Shown here: piece by piece, positions 1-8,933 of the stretch
Numbering within the stretch: the stretch's first letter is position 1
How the letters are laid out: every line of letters begins with the position of its first letter
From: Methanolinea sp.
GTDB taxonomy: Archaea > Halobacteriota > Methanomicrobia > Methanomicrobiales > Methanospirillaceae
DNA length: 64,000 bases
Assembly (NCBI GenBank): GCA_030055515.1
Contig: JASFYI010000001.1
Location: 682,001-746,000, forward strand
Direction: 5' to 3'
Position numbers and translations under genes: made by a program
The notes under the pieces: generated by a model
The model's database searches: none
The model's input: the letters and a program-made list of their open reading frames with translations, nothing else
What the model was told of the DNA's origin: nothing

Positions 1-218
1 CCATTTTGGGTCCTTGCGATCCACTACCAGAGGGGGATGCATCTCTTCACCAAATATGTATTCCCCTCCGAGTACGATCAATTTTACGATTTATTCTTGC
101 GTATTTTTCGATTTAGAGATATTTCGAAATGTACTTTTACACTAGGCGCGTGAATCTCTTGTTTATTGTGAATTAAGGTGATTATCATGCGTATTTTGGG
201 TGAGAGAAATGGAGGGGG
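1..218 (-). mobile_element. Truncated IS copy, right end with transposase N-terminus
   Basis: This stretch is nearly identical to 2526-2743, the right part of the IS at 1493-2747, with only a few mismatches. It carries the first codons of the same transposase on the minus strand (TTG start near 81, running off the window edge at 1) and the outer end with the conserved G-rich terminal sequence near 211-218. The rest of the element lies outside the window, so whether it is complete is unknown. With the copy at 1493-2747 it brackets the glycosyltransferase in the same orientation. Confidence 0.85.
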
Positions 219-357
219 CTATCTCCCATTTTGAGTTCTCAAATTTCGAGAGAGCGTTCTCCTTTTTTCGATGTCACAGGTTTTTCGAAATCGTCTTGTG
301 TATTTTGAATTGAAAAGAGTATCAAGTAGATTTTGGGTGACAGAAATGGATGGGGTT
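219..357. repeat. IS mosaic: fragment of an IS5-type end next to another IS end
   Basis: Positions 223-295 are a close inverted match to 29063-29134, which is the outer end of the IS5-type element at 29060-30217. Directly after it, 296-357 resembles the last 60 bases of the IS at 1493-2747, including the terminal GGGGTTAA, but is more diverged. I read this as remnants of nested IS insertions. No coding capacity is visible here. Confidence 0.6.
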
Positions 358-406
358 AATGTTTATTAGATATTGAAAATAAATTGGTTTTTCATTTGCG
401 GTAACG

Positions 407-1369
407 ATGGTCAAAGTCAGTGTTGTGATCCCATCTTATAATAATGCACGATTCTTACCAGAATGTATAGAGAGCGCTTTGAATCAAACTTTTTCAGATA
501 TAGAGCTTATTATTGTTGATGATGGTTCATGCGATAATTCAATGGATATAATCAGGAAATATGCCTCAAAAGACCCGAGGATTCGTGTTATTATTCACGA
601 TAAAAATTATGGAGTTTCTAAAACGACAAATGATGGTATTCTTGCCTCTCTAGGGGAGTTTATCACATTACTTGCATCTGATGATGTTATGTTACCAACG
701 CGCATAGAGGAATTATACAATGAGATTTTAAAGAATCCGGATTATGGACTAGTTCACTCTGATATTTATGTAATTGATGAAAAAGGAGTGATACAGGGGA
801 AAATAATCGGAAAGGAAAAGTATTCAAAAGGGTGGATATGTGGTGAAGTATTATGGCGCAGGGGATGTCATATTGGATATCCTTTGTTTAGAAAAAGCGT
901 ATTATTTGAAGTTGGACTTTACGATGAGTCACTACGTGGAGGAGAAGATTACGACCTTTATACGAGAATAACACAAAACTATCCCATTGGATATGTTCAG
1001 AAACCACTTATTTTGTATCGAAGACATAGTTCAAATGCCTCCCGGAATTTGAGATTAATGGTAAATGATTACAAGCATTATCTTGATAAAACTTTTAAAA
1101 ATGATTCTTGTAATATCTATTGGAAAATAAAGCCTTTTGCATATTCTCATTATTATGTCGATCTTCTTTATTGCATTTTCATGGAGGGCAAGAAGCACTA
1201 TATACTAAAGCTAATAAAGAAAATTTTCCATTTTATTATTCGAAATCCCACTACTATTATTAATAATATAATCCCATTTTTTACTATTCTTTTTTTGCGT
1301 ATTGAAAAAATTGTCAAGAAAAAAATAACAAAAATCGTTTTTAGGCAATATATACAAGTAGGATGGTAA
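407..1369 (+). CDS. Family 2 (GT-A) glycosyltransferase
   Basis: Predicted cytoplasmic or membrane-associated sugar transferase of 320 residues. The N-terminus has the typical GT2 opening (VSVVIPSYNN, residues 4-13), a VDDGS nucleotide-binding motif near residue 38 and an ASDD acidic motif near residue 95. An ED pair around residue 188 could be the catalytic base region. The C-terminal 70 residues are rich in Ile, Phe and Lys and look membrane-associated. There is no clear ribosome binding site before the ATG, so it may be leaderless, with AT-rich promoter-like DNA at 362-385. Base composition is far more AT-rich than the rest of the window and IS copies flank both sides, pointing to horizontal transfer. 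The sugar and acceptor cannot be told. Confidence 0.88.
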   Translation: MVKVSVVIPSYNNARFLPECIESALNQTFSDIELIIVDDGSCDNSMDIIRKYASKDPRIRVIIHDKNYGVSKTTNDGILASLGEFITLLASDDVMLPTRIEELYNEILKNPDYGLVHSDIYVIDEKGVIQGKIIGKEKYSKGWICGEVLWRRGCHIGYPLFRKSVLFEVGLYDESLRGGEDYDLYTRITQNYPIGYVQKPLILYRRHSSNASRNLRLMVNDYKHYLDKTFKNDSCNIYWKIKPFAYSHYYVDLLYCIFMEGKKHYILKLIKKIFHFIIRNPTTIINNIIPFFTILFLRIEKIVKKKITKIVFRQYIQVGW

Positions 1370-1492
1370 AAATAAGAAAGTTCTGATAATTTTAGTTAAA
1401 GAGGTTTTATAAAAACTCTCCATTAATTTCTAGAATCTTGAAATAACTTTAACCCGAGACATATCCCACATTTCGCAGGTAGAGAAATTCTT

Positions 1493-2747
1493 TTAGCCCC
1501 CTCCCCAAATCACCACTCAGCCAACCGTTGTAATTGAATCTTATCGCCAAATCCGAGAGAAATAACGATTCCGAGTAAAAGTACATTCAGGAAGACCGTC
1601 TTTTTCACAGATCGCGTCTTATACTTGTGAATCCTCTTCAATCCGAATGCATTTTTCGCCGTTTTGAAGACATCCTCGATGAGGGATCTCTTCTCCACAA
1701 GGTGGATCTCATCGCGGAGGTACATCACCAACCGGCGCGCAAGGGAAGTGTATCTCTGGACGTGCTCTTTCGTATCAGACCTCCCGAAAATCCAGAGGGG
1801 AAAATTGAGTTTCCTGAGCAGTTTGGACAATGAAAAGTTCTTCTTTGTAAAAATCACCGGGACGATGCCGAACTCGAAGATTCCCTCCACGTAGTTATCG
1901 TACGCGTAGTACCCTTGTCAAAGACGATTGTATCACCGATCCGGACGATTCTGCGCCTTTTCAATTCACTCACAATCTCGCGGAAAATGGTTGAGTCGTG
2001 GGGAGATCCCGGATGGAGAAGGAAACAGACCGGCCGCAGGGAATGCGCGTCGAGTGCGAGAGTGAGTTTGTAGCCGATATAGTGGCCGTGGGTAGGACAA
2101 TACCCCCACGCGTAGTCCCTGTTCTCCAGCTGTTTCTTCGTATACTTTTTCCTGAACCAGTTCAAATCGAGGGTAATCGCGGTTGCATCCACGATAAACG
2201 TGTTCTTCCTCCATCTCCTCTTCCTCGTGCAGCAGGAATTGAGGATCCCGTTCACGAGGGAGATGAACTGGGTTTCATCGAACCTGCTCAGCGTTTTATA
2301 GACTGAATCGACTGTGGGAACCGTGCGAATGTCCAGGAATTTACGGAGTCTCCTGCGATTTACCAATTCCTGGATGACAAAGGAACAATCACAAGAGAAG
2401 AACATCGCGGTGAGAACGATCGCGATTGCATCTAAAGTTGCGGGAATGGGCTCAATCTCGTTTCTCGCAAATACCTGTTGGGCGGGACGACTGGTGACGA
2501 GTTCCAGGACTCGTTCGAGGAGAAACCATTTTGGGTCCTTGCGATCCACTACCAGAGGGGGATGCATCGTTTCACCAAATATGTATTCCCCTCCGAGTAC
2601 GATCAATTTTACGATTTATTCTTGCGTATTTTTCGATTTAGAGATATTTCGAAATGTACTTTTATACTAGGCGCGTGAATCTCTTGTGTATTGTGAATTA
2701 AGGTGATTATCATGCGTATTTTGGGTGAGAGAAATGGAGGGGGTTAA
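1493..2747 (-). mobile_element. Insertion sequence with DDE transposase (about 1.26 kb)
   Basis: The ends carry an imperfect terminal inverted repeat: TTAGCCCCCTCC at the left (from 1493) and the reverse complement of TTAACCCCCTCC at the right (to 2747). One minus-strand transposase gene fills the interior and its last codons lie inside the left terminal repeat. A second, truncated copy is at 1-218, and the left-end sequence recurs inverted at 30219-30265. Target duplications were not identified. The boundaries are by eye and may be off by a few bases. Confidence 0.8.
1510..2606 (-). pseudogene. DDE transposase (IS4-like fold), broken by a frameshift
   Basis: Two minus-strand frames join into one transposase of about 365 residues. 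The first (2606 down to 1854) carries the N-terminus and the first catalytic Asp in VDATAI, and reaches VFDKG. The second (through 1510) continues as YYAYDNYVEG and carries the Glu in LIEDVFK. The switch is at 1911-1912, where one base of a GGN codon appears to be missing. This fits DDE_Tnp_1 transposases common in methanogen genomes, though I cannot name the IS family with certainty. The N-terminal frame uses a TTG start at 2606; an ATG twelve codons further in is possible. A programmed frameshift is less likely because there is no slippery run at the junction. Confidence 0.85.
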
Positions 2748-2814
2748 ATTTTTTTTTTTGACGATTTTGTTAAAGTATTGGTTGGATGTAGGAAAATTGC
2801 TTAAATTGAGTAAT

Positions 2815-2820
2815 AAAAAA
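2815..2820 (-). terminator. Oligo-T terminator after ilvC
   Basis: A run of six T on the minus strand lies about 10 bases beyond the ilvC stop codon. This matches the simple oligo-T termination typical of archaea. Confidence 0.45.
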
Positions 2821-2829
2821 GATATTATT

Positions 2830-3831
2830 TCAGGTTTTTTCGGCGTCCCGGAACTGCGGCATCATCGCCCTCACTTCCTTTCCGACCTTCTCTATCAGGT
2901 GCTCCTCGTCGGCCTTCGTGAGGGCGTTGAAGACCGGCCGGTTCACCATGTTCTCGAGGATCCACTCCTTCGCGAACTCTCCCGTCTGGATCTCCCTGAG
3001 GATCTCCTGCATGGCGAGGTAGGTCTCGGGCCCAATCACCCTCGGCCCCCTCGTGAGGTCGCCGTACTGTGCCGTGTTGCTGATTGAATTGCGCATCTTC
3101 GTGAACCCGCCCTCGTAGATGAGGTCGACGATGAGTTTCGTCTCGTGGAGGACCTCGAGGTACGCCATCTCGGGCGCGTATCCCGCGTCGACGAGGGTCT
3201 CGAACCCCGCCTTGATGAGGGACGTGATCCCGCCGCAGAGGACCGCCTGCTCCCCGAAGAGGTCGGTCTCGGTCTCCTCGCGGAACGTGGTCTCGAGCAC
3301 GACCGCCCGCGTCGCACCGATCCCCTTCGCGTACGCGAGCGCGATCTGCTTCGCCCGGCCCGTGTAGTTCTGGTGGACCGCAATCAGCGCGGGGACTCCC
3401 TTCCCCTCCTCGTACATCTTCCTGACCATCCGCCCCGGCCCCTTCGGCGCGACCATGATCACGTCGATGTCGGGCGGCGGGACTATCTGGCCGTAGTGGA
3501 TGTTGAACCCGTGCGAGAACATCAGGCACTTGCCCTCGGAGAGGTGGGGACGGATCTCCTCCCGGTAGAGCGCCGCCTGGTGCTCGTCGGGGACGAGGAC
3601 TTGGACGATCTCGGCCATCTTCACCGCGTCGGCGACGGGGTACACGGAGAATCCATCGGCAGTCGCGGCCTGCCACGAGCGGCCCGGCCGAAGGCCCACC
3701 ACGACGTCGAGCCCGCTGTCCCTCAGGTTGAGCGCCTGTCCCCTCCCCTGCGACCCATAGCCGATGACGGCGATCTTCTTCCCCGCGAGGACGCCGAGGT
3801 CGGCGTCAGAATCGTAATATTTTTCCATCAT
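2830..3831 (-). CDS. ilvC: Ketol-acid reductoisomerase
   Basis: Cytoplasmic NADPH-dependent enzyme of valine, leucine and isoleucine synthesis: it isomerises and reduces acetolactate or acetohydroxybutyrate. At 333 residues it has the class I length. The Rossmann motif [12 protein letters not shown] is at about residues 24-35, and the C-terminal knotted domain follows with conserved metal ligands ([12 protein letters not shown] and the [10 protein letters not shown] segment). Two ATGs are adjacent (3831 and 3828); the second fits family N-termini equally well. It stands alone here without ilvB/ilvN and is divergent from mptA across an AT-rich region. It is the first core gene beside the AT-rich island. 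Confidence 0.97.
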   Translation of the reverse strand: MMEKYYDSDADLGVLAGKKIAVIGYGSQGRGQALNLRDSGLDVVVGLRPGRSWQAATADGFSVYPVADAVKMAEIVQVLVPDEHQAALYREEIRPHLSEGKCLMFSHGFNIHYGQIVPPPDIDVIMVAPKGPGRMVRKMYEEGKGVPALIAVHQNYTGRAKQIALAYAKGIGATRAVVLETTFREETETDLFGEQAVLCGGITSLIKAGFETLVDAGYAPEMAYLEVLHETKLIVDLIYEGGFTKMRNSISNTAQYGDLTRGPRVIGPETYLAMQEILREIQTGEFAKEWILENMVNRPVFNALTKADEEHLIEKVGKEVRAMMPQFRDAEKT

Positions 3832-3865
3832 GGTTCCATCCCAGAACTATCGGTACCAGAGCACT

Positions 3866-3882
3866 TAAACTTAAATATTATA
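3866..3882. promoter_or_regulatory. AT-rich divergent promoter region for ilvC and mptA
   Basis: TTAAACTTAAATATTATAT lies between the two divergent genes. Read to the right it places a TATA box about 55 bases before the ATG at 3930. Read to the left it lies about 40 bases before the ilvC start. It therefore probably serves both genes. Confidence 0.55.
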
Positions 3883-3929
3883 TGGAAAAATTACATTCCA
3901 CACCAGACCTGGAGAGATGTCCTATTTCC

Positions 3930-4901
3930 ATGGGCACAATGAAGAGATCCGGTCGTGAACTCCCCGATATCCAGTCGACGCCACCCGACGTGCGGATCAA
4001 CCTCACGAGGGTGGGCGTGAAGAACGTGAAAAAGCTCGTCGAGGTCTCGCGGCCGGAGAAGAGGCCGGTCATCTTCATCTCCAACTTCGATGTCTTCGTC
4101 GACCTTCCCGGGAGCCTCAAGGGCGCGAACCTCTCGCGGAACTTCGAGGTGATAGACGAGGTACTCCAGCAGGCAATCGACGGCGAGGTAAATGAGATCG
4201 AGAACCTCTGCAGCGTCGTTGCCCGCAAGCTCCTCGACCGCCACGAGTACGCGGACAGGACGGAAGTCCTGATGAACAGCCAGTTCATGGTCAAGAGGGA
4301 GACCCCTATCTCGCGGACACACTGCCACGAGGTCGTCACGGTCCACGCACGTGCCATCGCCCGCCGGACGTTCCGCGAGCCCATCGTCCGCAAGAGCATC
4401 GGGGCCGAGGTGACCGGGATGACCGCATGCCCCTGCGCCCAGGATATCATGAAGGAGAGGGCGATATCTGTCCTCCAGGGACTCGGGATCCCGGACGACA
4501 AGATAGACCTCTTCCTCAAGGAGGTCCCGATGGCGACCCACAACCAGAGGGGCAGGGGATTCCTCTGCATCGAGATCGACGACGACCAGCACGTGAAGCT
4601 CGAGAAGATCATCGCGATCCTCAAGGAGTCCATGAGTGCCTCGATCTACGAGCTCCTCAAGCGGAGCGACGAGAGCTACGTCGTCCTCAATGCGCATAAG
4701 AACCCGCGGTTCGTGGAGGACTGCGTGAGGGAGATCGCAAAGAGGGTCATCCACGAGTTCCACTACCTCCCCGGCGACTCGCTCGTCACCATCAAGCAGA
4801 CGAACGAGGAGAGCATCCACCAGCACGACGCGTACGCGGAGCGCAAGGCGACGATGGCAGAACTCTTCGTCGAGCTGAACGGGGACTCCCAGGGAATCTA
4901 G
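3930..4901 (+). CDS. mptA: GTP cyclohydrolase MptA (archaeal type)
   Basis: Fe(II)-dependent GTP cyclohydrolase of the FolE2/MptA family. It makes 7,8-dihydroneopterin 2',3'-cyclic phosphate, the first step toward tetrahydromethanopterin. The body shows the family pattern, with SRTHCHEVVTVHARA mid-protein, ACPCAQD containing the expected metal-site Cys region, and a C-terminal HEFHYLPGDSLV. An in-frame ATG at 3882 would give 339 residues, but it lies inside the TATA-like sequence and so upstream of the expected transcript start. The ATG at 3930, with GGAG at 3911, is preferred (323 residues). It may also be linked to the deazapurine genes at 14.5 kb through GTP-derived pterins, but that is inference. 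Confidence 0.93.
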   Translation: MGTMKRSGRELPDIQSTPPDVRINLTRVGVKNVKKLVEVSRPEKRPVIFISNFDVFVDLPGSLKGANLSRNFEVIDEVLQQAIDGEVNEIENLCSVVARKLLDRHEYADRTEVLMNSQFMVKRETPISRTHCHEVVTVHARAIARRTFREPIVRKSIGAEVTGMTACPCAQDIMKERAISVLQGLGIPDDKIDLFLKEVPMATHNQRGRGFLCIEIDDDQHVKLEKIIAILKESMSASIYELLKRSDESYVVLNAHKNPRFVEDCVREIAKRVIHEFHYLPGDSLVTIKQTNEESIHQHDAYAERKATMAELFVELNGDSQGI

Positions 4902-5316
4902 GACGAGGGGGACGTAGAAAATCTCATCCCAAACGTCCTCTTTTCATCGCCACGGGGATTCCGCGCGGCAGGTGTCGTCCCCCCATCTTCCGGGAGAGAG
5001 CGCATACGGGCGATCCGAATAAACCTTTTTCCGGGGGAGATCCGGGTACCAGGGGGGGCCCGTGCCCGGCCCGCCGGCACCCCTCCCCCGCCCTGCCGCC
5101 CTCACGGAGTGCCCTTTAAGTGGGCCGACTGCCCCGATCGCCTTTTATAGCGATTTATTGTGGGCTTCGAGTCATTGCAGAGGAGATAAATAATAGAAGG
5201 TTACCAAAATCTTCTGAACGTACATCGTACGGTCAACCATCTCCCCGCGCGGGAGGTGAGTGTGGAACAACACCCGTATCGCTCTGTGAACACGCAAATA
5301 CCATGAGGCGATTACA
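4902..5316 (+). promoter_or_regulatory. 415-bp leader of the frh operon with TATA box
   Basis: No gene is evident. A good TATA box, TTTTATAG, lies at 5143-5150 and would start a transcript near 5175, giving a 5' leader of roughly 140 bases before frhA. The leader is AT-richer than its surroundings and holds imperfect dyads around GTACATCGTAC (5220-5231). The length suggests room for regulation, but no known riboswitch was recognised. Confidence 0.5.
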
Positions 5317-6684
5317 TTGTCGAAGATAGTAGAGATCTCTCCAACCACGAGGCACGAGGGACACTCGAAGCTCGTCCTGAAGGTCGATGATGCCGGTATC
5401 ATCGAGCGTGGTGACTGGCTCTCGATCACACCCGTCCGGGGTGTGGAGAAACTGGCCATCGGCAAGACCATGGACCAGGTCCCGAAGATCGCATCGCGCG
5501 TGTGCGGCATCTGCCCGATCGCCCACACACTGGCCGGCATCGAGGCGATGGAAGGCTCGATCCGCTGCGAGATCCCTAAGGACGCAAAGCTCCTCCGCAT
5601 CATCCTGCAGGCCGCAAACAGGCTGCACAGTATCGCTCTCCACAACATCCTGATCCTGCCCGATTTCTACCTGCCGGGCACCGACACGAAGATCAACCCG
5701 TTCTCCCCGCAGGAACCGGTCCGGAGTGTTGCAAAGAGGATCGTGAGGCTCCGCGAGATCGGCCAGACGATCGGCGAGATCGCGGGCGGAGAGGCGGTCC
5801 ACCCGAGCAACCCGCGCGTCGGGGGGATGTACAAGGCCTGCACGAAGCAGGCGGTCACGAAGATGTACGACCTCGCCAAGGAAGGGCTCGTGCTCGCACG
5901 CGAGCAGATGGAGTTCATGCTCGCCGTCATCAACAACATGAAGAAGAGGGACTGGGTGGAGGTCGGCGGGAAGCAGATACCCCTGCCAAAGACCCTCGGG
6001 TACCACGACCAGGGGTACATGGCCGTCCACCCCATGTACGGCACGAGCAACCTCGACGAGAACCCTACGTGGGACCCCAACAGGTGGACCGACGTGAGGC
6101 CGTGGGACTGGTACATGGGCGAGGGTGAAGTCAGCCTCGCGGACCCAAGCTACCCCATCGGCGGGACCTCCCCGGTAGGGACCAAGGTCAACCCCCAGAT
6201 GGAGGCCTGCACGGGAGTGCCCCTGTACGACGGTGCACCCGTCGAGGTCGGCCCGCGGGCACGCCTTGTGCGGTTCAAGAACTTCGACGAGAAGGGGACG
6301 TGGGGGCAGCACATCGCCCGGCAGCTCGAGTACACGGACTGCTGCTACACCATCCTCAACGCCCTCGACGAGTACAACCCGAGCGGCAAGGTCGTCGCGG
6401 ACAAGATCCCGCAGGGTGACGGCTCCCTCGGGTGGGCCGCAAACGAGGCGCCCCGCGGCACCGACGTCCACCTCGCGAAGGTCAAGGACGGCCGGGTCCT
6501 CTACTACGAGATGCTCGTCCCCACCACCTGGAACTTCCCGACGTGCAGCCGTGCACTCACGGGAGCCCCGTGGCAGGTCGCAGAACTGGTCGTGCGCGGG
6601 TACGACCCGTGCGTGTCGTGTGCGACGCACATGATCGTCATCGACCAGGACAGGAAAGTCATCGCCCAGAAGCTCATCCAGTGA
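5317..6684 (+). CDS. frhA: Coenzyme F420-reducing [NiFe] hydrogenase, alpha subunit
   Basis: Large subunit of the cytoplasmic F420-reducing hydrogenase, which couples H2 oxidation to F420 reduction for methanogenesis. It is 455 residues long. The nickel ligands are the paired motifs RVCGIC (Cys63, Cys66) and DPCVSC (Cys432, Cys435). All four are Cys, so this is not the selenocysteine form. The C-terminal tail after CATH (from about residue 439) should be removed by the protease FrhD encoded next. The start is a TTG at 5317, seven bases after GAGGCG. No ATG fits, because the N-terminal SKIVEISPTTRHEGHSK block is conserved in the family. First gene of frhADGB. Confidence 0.97.
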   Translation: MSKIVEISPTTRHEGHSKLVLKVDDAGIIERGDWLSITPVRGVEKLAIGKTMDQVPKIASRVCGICPIAHTLAGIEAMEGSIRCEIPKDAKLLRIILQAANRLHSIALHNILILPDFYLPGTDTKINPFSPQEPVRSVAKRIVRLREIGQTIGEIAGGEAVHPSNPRVGGMYKACTKQAVTKMYDLAKEGLVLAREQMEFMLAVINNMKKRDWVEVGGKQIPLPKTLGYHDQGYMAVHPMYGTSNLDENPTWDPNRWTDVRPWDWYMGEGEVSLADPSYPIGGTSPVGTKVNPQMEACTGVPLYDGAPVEVGPRARLVRFKNFDEKGTWGQHIARQLEYTDCCYTILNALDEYNPSGKVVADKIPQGDGSLGWAANEAPRGTDVHLAKVKDGRVLYYEMLVPTTWNFPTCSRALTGAPWQVAELVVRGYDPCVSCATHMIVIDQDRKVIAQKLIQ

Positions 6685-6694
6685 GAGTCCCGGC

Positions 6695-7243
6695 ATGCTT
6701 TACCCCGAGATCGTGATCACAGGGTGCGGAAACCCGCTCTTCGCGGACGACGGTTTCGGACCCGCGGTGATCGAGGAGCTCCGGCGCATCGACCTCCCCG
6801 ACAATGTGAAAGCCATCGACGCGGGCCTCGGGGGCCCGCACTTCGTTTTCACGCTGCTCGACCCCGCAGTGACGAGGAGGCTCATCATCGTCGACACCGT
6901 GGACTTCGGTGGAAAACCCGGGCAGCTCGCGCGGTTCTCTGCCGATGACCTCCCGCCCGGAAGCTACCGCGATGCCCACTCGTGGGACCTCACGGAACCC
7001 CTCCAGCGGCTGAAGGACAAGATGGAGATCACGGTTATCGGGTGCCAGCCCGGACGCGTGGCGGAATTTGAAATCGGTCTCTCGGATGAGGTGAGATCGG
7101 CGGTTCCCCTGGCAGTGCGCGAAGTACTCGCCCTCATAGGGGTGGATTATGGGACTACTCTCGAGAATCTTCGGAAAGAAGAGCACCAGCGAGCAGCCGG
7201 AGGCGAAGCCCGCGGCGGTCACTGGTGTGGAGAAGAAGGCTGA
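6695..7243 (+). CDS. frhD: Hydrogenase maturation endopeptidase
   Basis: Cytoplasmic protease of the HyaD/HycI fold that trims the C-terminus of the FrhA precursor after nickel insertion. It has 182 residues and shows the family opening GCGNPLFADDGFG (residues about 7-19), the VDTVDFGG segment and a downstream His in DAHSWDL; these carry the Asp/Glu and His metal ligands. It starts 10 bases after frhA. Its 3' end overlaps the annotated frhG start by 95 bases, so the last 30 residues (rich in Gly, Glu and Arg) share DNA with the FrhG N-terminal extension. Confidence 0.94.
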   Translation: MLYPEIVITGCGNPLFADDGFGPAVIEELRRIDLPDNVKAIDAGLGGPHFVFTLLDPAVTRRLIIVDTVDFGGKPGQLARFSADDLPPGSYRDAHSWDLTEPLQRLKDKMEITVIGCQPGRVAEFEIGLSDEVRSAVPLAVREVLALIGVDYGTTLENLRKEEHQRAAGGEARGGHWCGEEG

Positions 7244-8030
7244 AACGACAAAAAAGGAGGAAAAGCCTGTGGCAGACAAGATTACAGTTGGCCACGTGCA
7301 CATGAGCGGGTGCACGGGCTGTCTGGTATCCCTCGCAGACAACTATGGTGGATTGTTAACGATTCTTGACAAATACGCCGACCTTGTCTATGGCCTCACC
7401 CTCGCCGACGTGAGGCACATCCCAAAGATGGATGTCGCTCTCGTCGAGGGGTCGGTGTGCATCCAGGACAAGCTTGCAGTGCATGAGATCAAGGAGACCC
7501 GCGAGAAGGCAGCGATCGTCGTTGCAGTGGGCGGTTGCGCGTGTTACGGGAACATCACGCGCTTTGCGCGTGGCGGCCAGCCCAACCAGCCGCAGCACGA
7601 GTCGTACCTGCCCATCGGGGATCTCATCAAGGTGGATGTCTACATCCCCGGGTGCGCTCCGTGCCCCCAGCTCATCAGGAACGTGTGCGTGATGGCGTAC
7701 CTCCTCCTGAAGGGCAACAAGGAGCAGCAGGAGCTCGCGAAGAAGTACCTCGCCCCGCTGATGCAGCTTGCCGAGCGCGGGACCGAGGCCTGTGGCTGCG
7801 ACCTCATGTACGACGTCGTCAACCAGGGCCTCTGCATGGGGTGCGGGTCCTGCGCGGCCGCGTGCCCGGTCAGGGCGATCACCCACGAGTACGGGAAGCC
7901 CAACGTGAACAGGGAGATGTGCATCAAGTGCGGTGCGTGCTACGCCCAGTGCCCGAGGAGCTTCTTCAACTTCGACGTGGTGCCCGAATTCGAGGCCATC
8001 ATGGACGCCATCGGGGCGGCGCTCAAGTGA
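7149..8030 (+). CDS. frhG: Coenzyme F420-reducing hydrogenase, gamma (small) subunit
   Basis: Small electron-transfer subunit. After an N-terminal extension it has HMSGCTGCLVSL, the cysteines of the proximal cluster. Near the C-terminus are two ferredoxin motifs, CMGCGSCAAACP and CIKCGACYAQCP, giving three [4Fe-4S] clusters that carry electrons from the NiFe site to FrhB. Two starts are possible. The ATG at 7149 gives 293 residues with a Lys/Glu/Ala-rich 40-residue extension. A GTG at 7269, eight bases after a strong GGAGG (7256-7260), gives 253 residues and begins ADKITVGHVHMSG, like classical FrhG. The ribosome binding site favours 7269; I keep the longer frame because MGLLSRIFGKK looks like a genuine N-terminus. 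Confidence 0.93.
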   Translation: MGLLSRIFGKKSTSEQPEAKPAAVTGVEKKAETTKKEEKPVADKITVGHVHMSGCTGCLVSLADNYGGLLTILDKYADLVYGLTLADVRHIPKMDVALVEGSVCIQDKLAVHEIKETREKAAIVVAVGGCACYGNITRFARGGQPNQPQHESYLPIGDLIKVDVYIPGCAPCPQLIRNVCVMAYLLLKGNKEQQELAKKYLAPLMQLAERGTEACGCDLMYDVVNQGLCMGCGSCAAACPVRAITHEYGKPNVNREMCIKCGACYAQCPRSFFNFDVVPEFEAIMDAIGAALK

Positions 8031-8041
8031 GGTGAGAGAAA

Positions 8042-8920
8042 ATGGCAGGAGAACTCGGAAAGTACAAACTCTGTGTCTCGGCGCGCAGCACTGACAAGGA
8101 GATCCTGAAGAGGGCACAGGACGGGGGCATCGTCACCCAGCTCTTCAAGTTCGCGCTCGAGGAGGGGATCATCGACGGCGCGATCGTGGCCGGCCCAAGC
8201 GACGAGCCGTGGAGGCCCCGCCCGTTCATCGCGACCACCGTCGAGGAGCTGATGACCTCGGGTGGCACCAAGTACAACATCAGCCCCAACGTCTCCTGGA
8301 TCAAGGAGGCGACGAGGAGCTTTGGCCTCGAGAAGATCGGCATCGTGGGCACGCCGTGCCAGATGCAGGCGGTGAGGAAGGGCCAGCTCTACCCGTTCGG
8401 GTGGAGGGACGTGGACGACAAGATCAAGCTCGCGATCGGCATCTTCTGCATGGAGAACTTCCCGTACCAGAGCATCAAGCAGCTCGTCGAGGACCACGCG
8501 GGGATGAAGCTCGAGGCCGTCAAGAAGATGGAGATCGGGAAGGGCAAGTTCTGGGTCTACGGGTACCGCGGCCAGGTCGTCCAGCTGCCGCTCAAGGTGA
8601 CCCACAAGTACGAGCAGCCCGCGTGCCACGTCTGCCTCGACTACGTCGCGAACCTCGCCGACATCTCGACGGGTTCGGTCGGGAGCCCGGACGGCTGGAG
8701 CACGGTCTTCGTGAGGACCCGCAACGGCGATGACATCTGGAACAAGGCTGTCGCCGCCGGCTGCTTCGAGACGAAGCCGATAGAGCAGGTGAAGCCGGGC
8801 CTCGAGCTCGTCACGAAGCTCGCGAACGAGAAGATCACGAAGAACCAGAAGACGATCGAGGAGAGGGCGAAGTTCGGCGTGAACAAGGCCCTGCGGAACC
8901 CCTACCTCGGACCGAAATAA
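8042..8920 (+). CDS. frhB: Coenzyme F420-reducing hydrogenase, beta subunit
   Basis: FAD- and [4Fe-4S]-binding subunit that passes electrons to coenzyme F420. It has 292 residues and the FrhB/FdhB family pattern: an N-terminal glycine-rich [16 protein letters not shown], then GTPCQMQAV, a cluster-binding [10 protein letters not shown] region, and [15 protein letters not shown] with further Cys ligands. It starts 11 bases after the frhG stop behind GAGGTGAG. It closes the frhADGB operon and is followed by oligo-T tracts. Confidence 0.97.
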   Translation: MAGELGKYKLCVSARSTDKEILKRAQDGGIVTQLFKFALEEGIIDGAIVAGPSDEPWRPRPFIATTVEELMTSGGTKYNISPNVSWIKEATRSFGLEKIGIVGTPCQMQAVRKGQLYPFGWRDVDDKIKLAIGIFCMENFPYQSIKQLVEDHAGMKLEAVKKMEIGKGKFWVYGYRGQVVQLPLKVTHKYEQPACHVCLDYVANLADISTGSVGSPDGWSTVFVRTRNGDDIWNKAVAAGCFETKPIEQVKPGLELVTKLANEKITKNQKTIEERAKFGVNKALRNPYLGPK

Positions 8921-8933
8921 ACCTTTTTTTACA

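Noticed and set aside
219-406. Possible CRISPR or tandem repeat array in the AT-rich left end.
   Set aside because: The repeats are two or three unequal IS-end fragments with no regular spacing or spacers.
4898-5080. A 60-codon minus-strand frame in the frh upstream region.
   Set aside because: No ribosome binding site, biased composition and no conserved motif; it also overlaps the mptA stop region.
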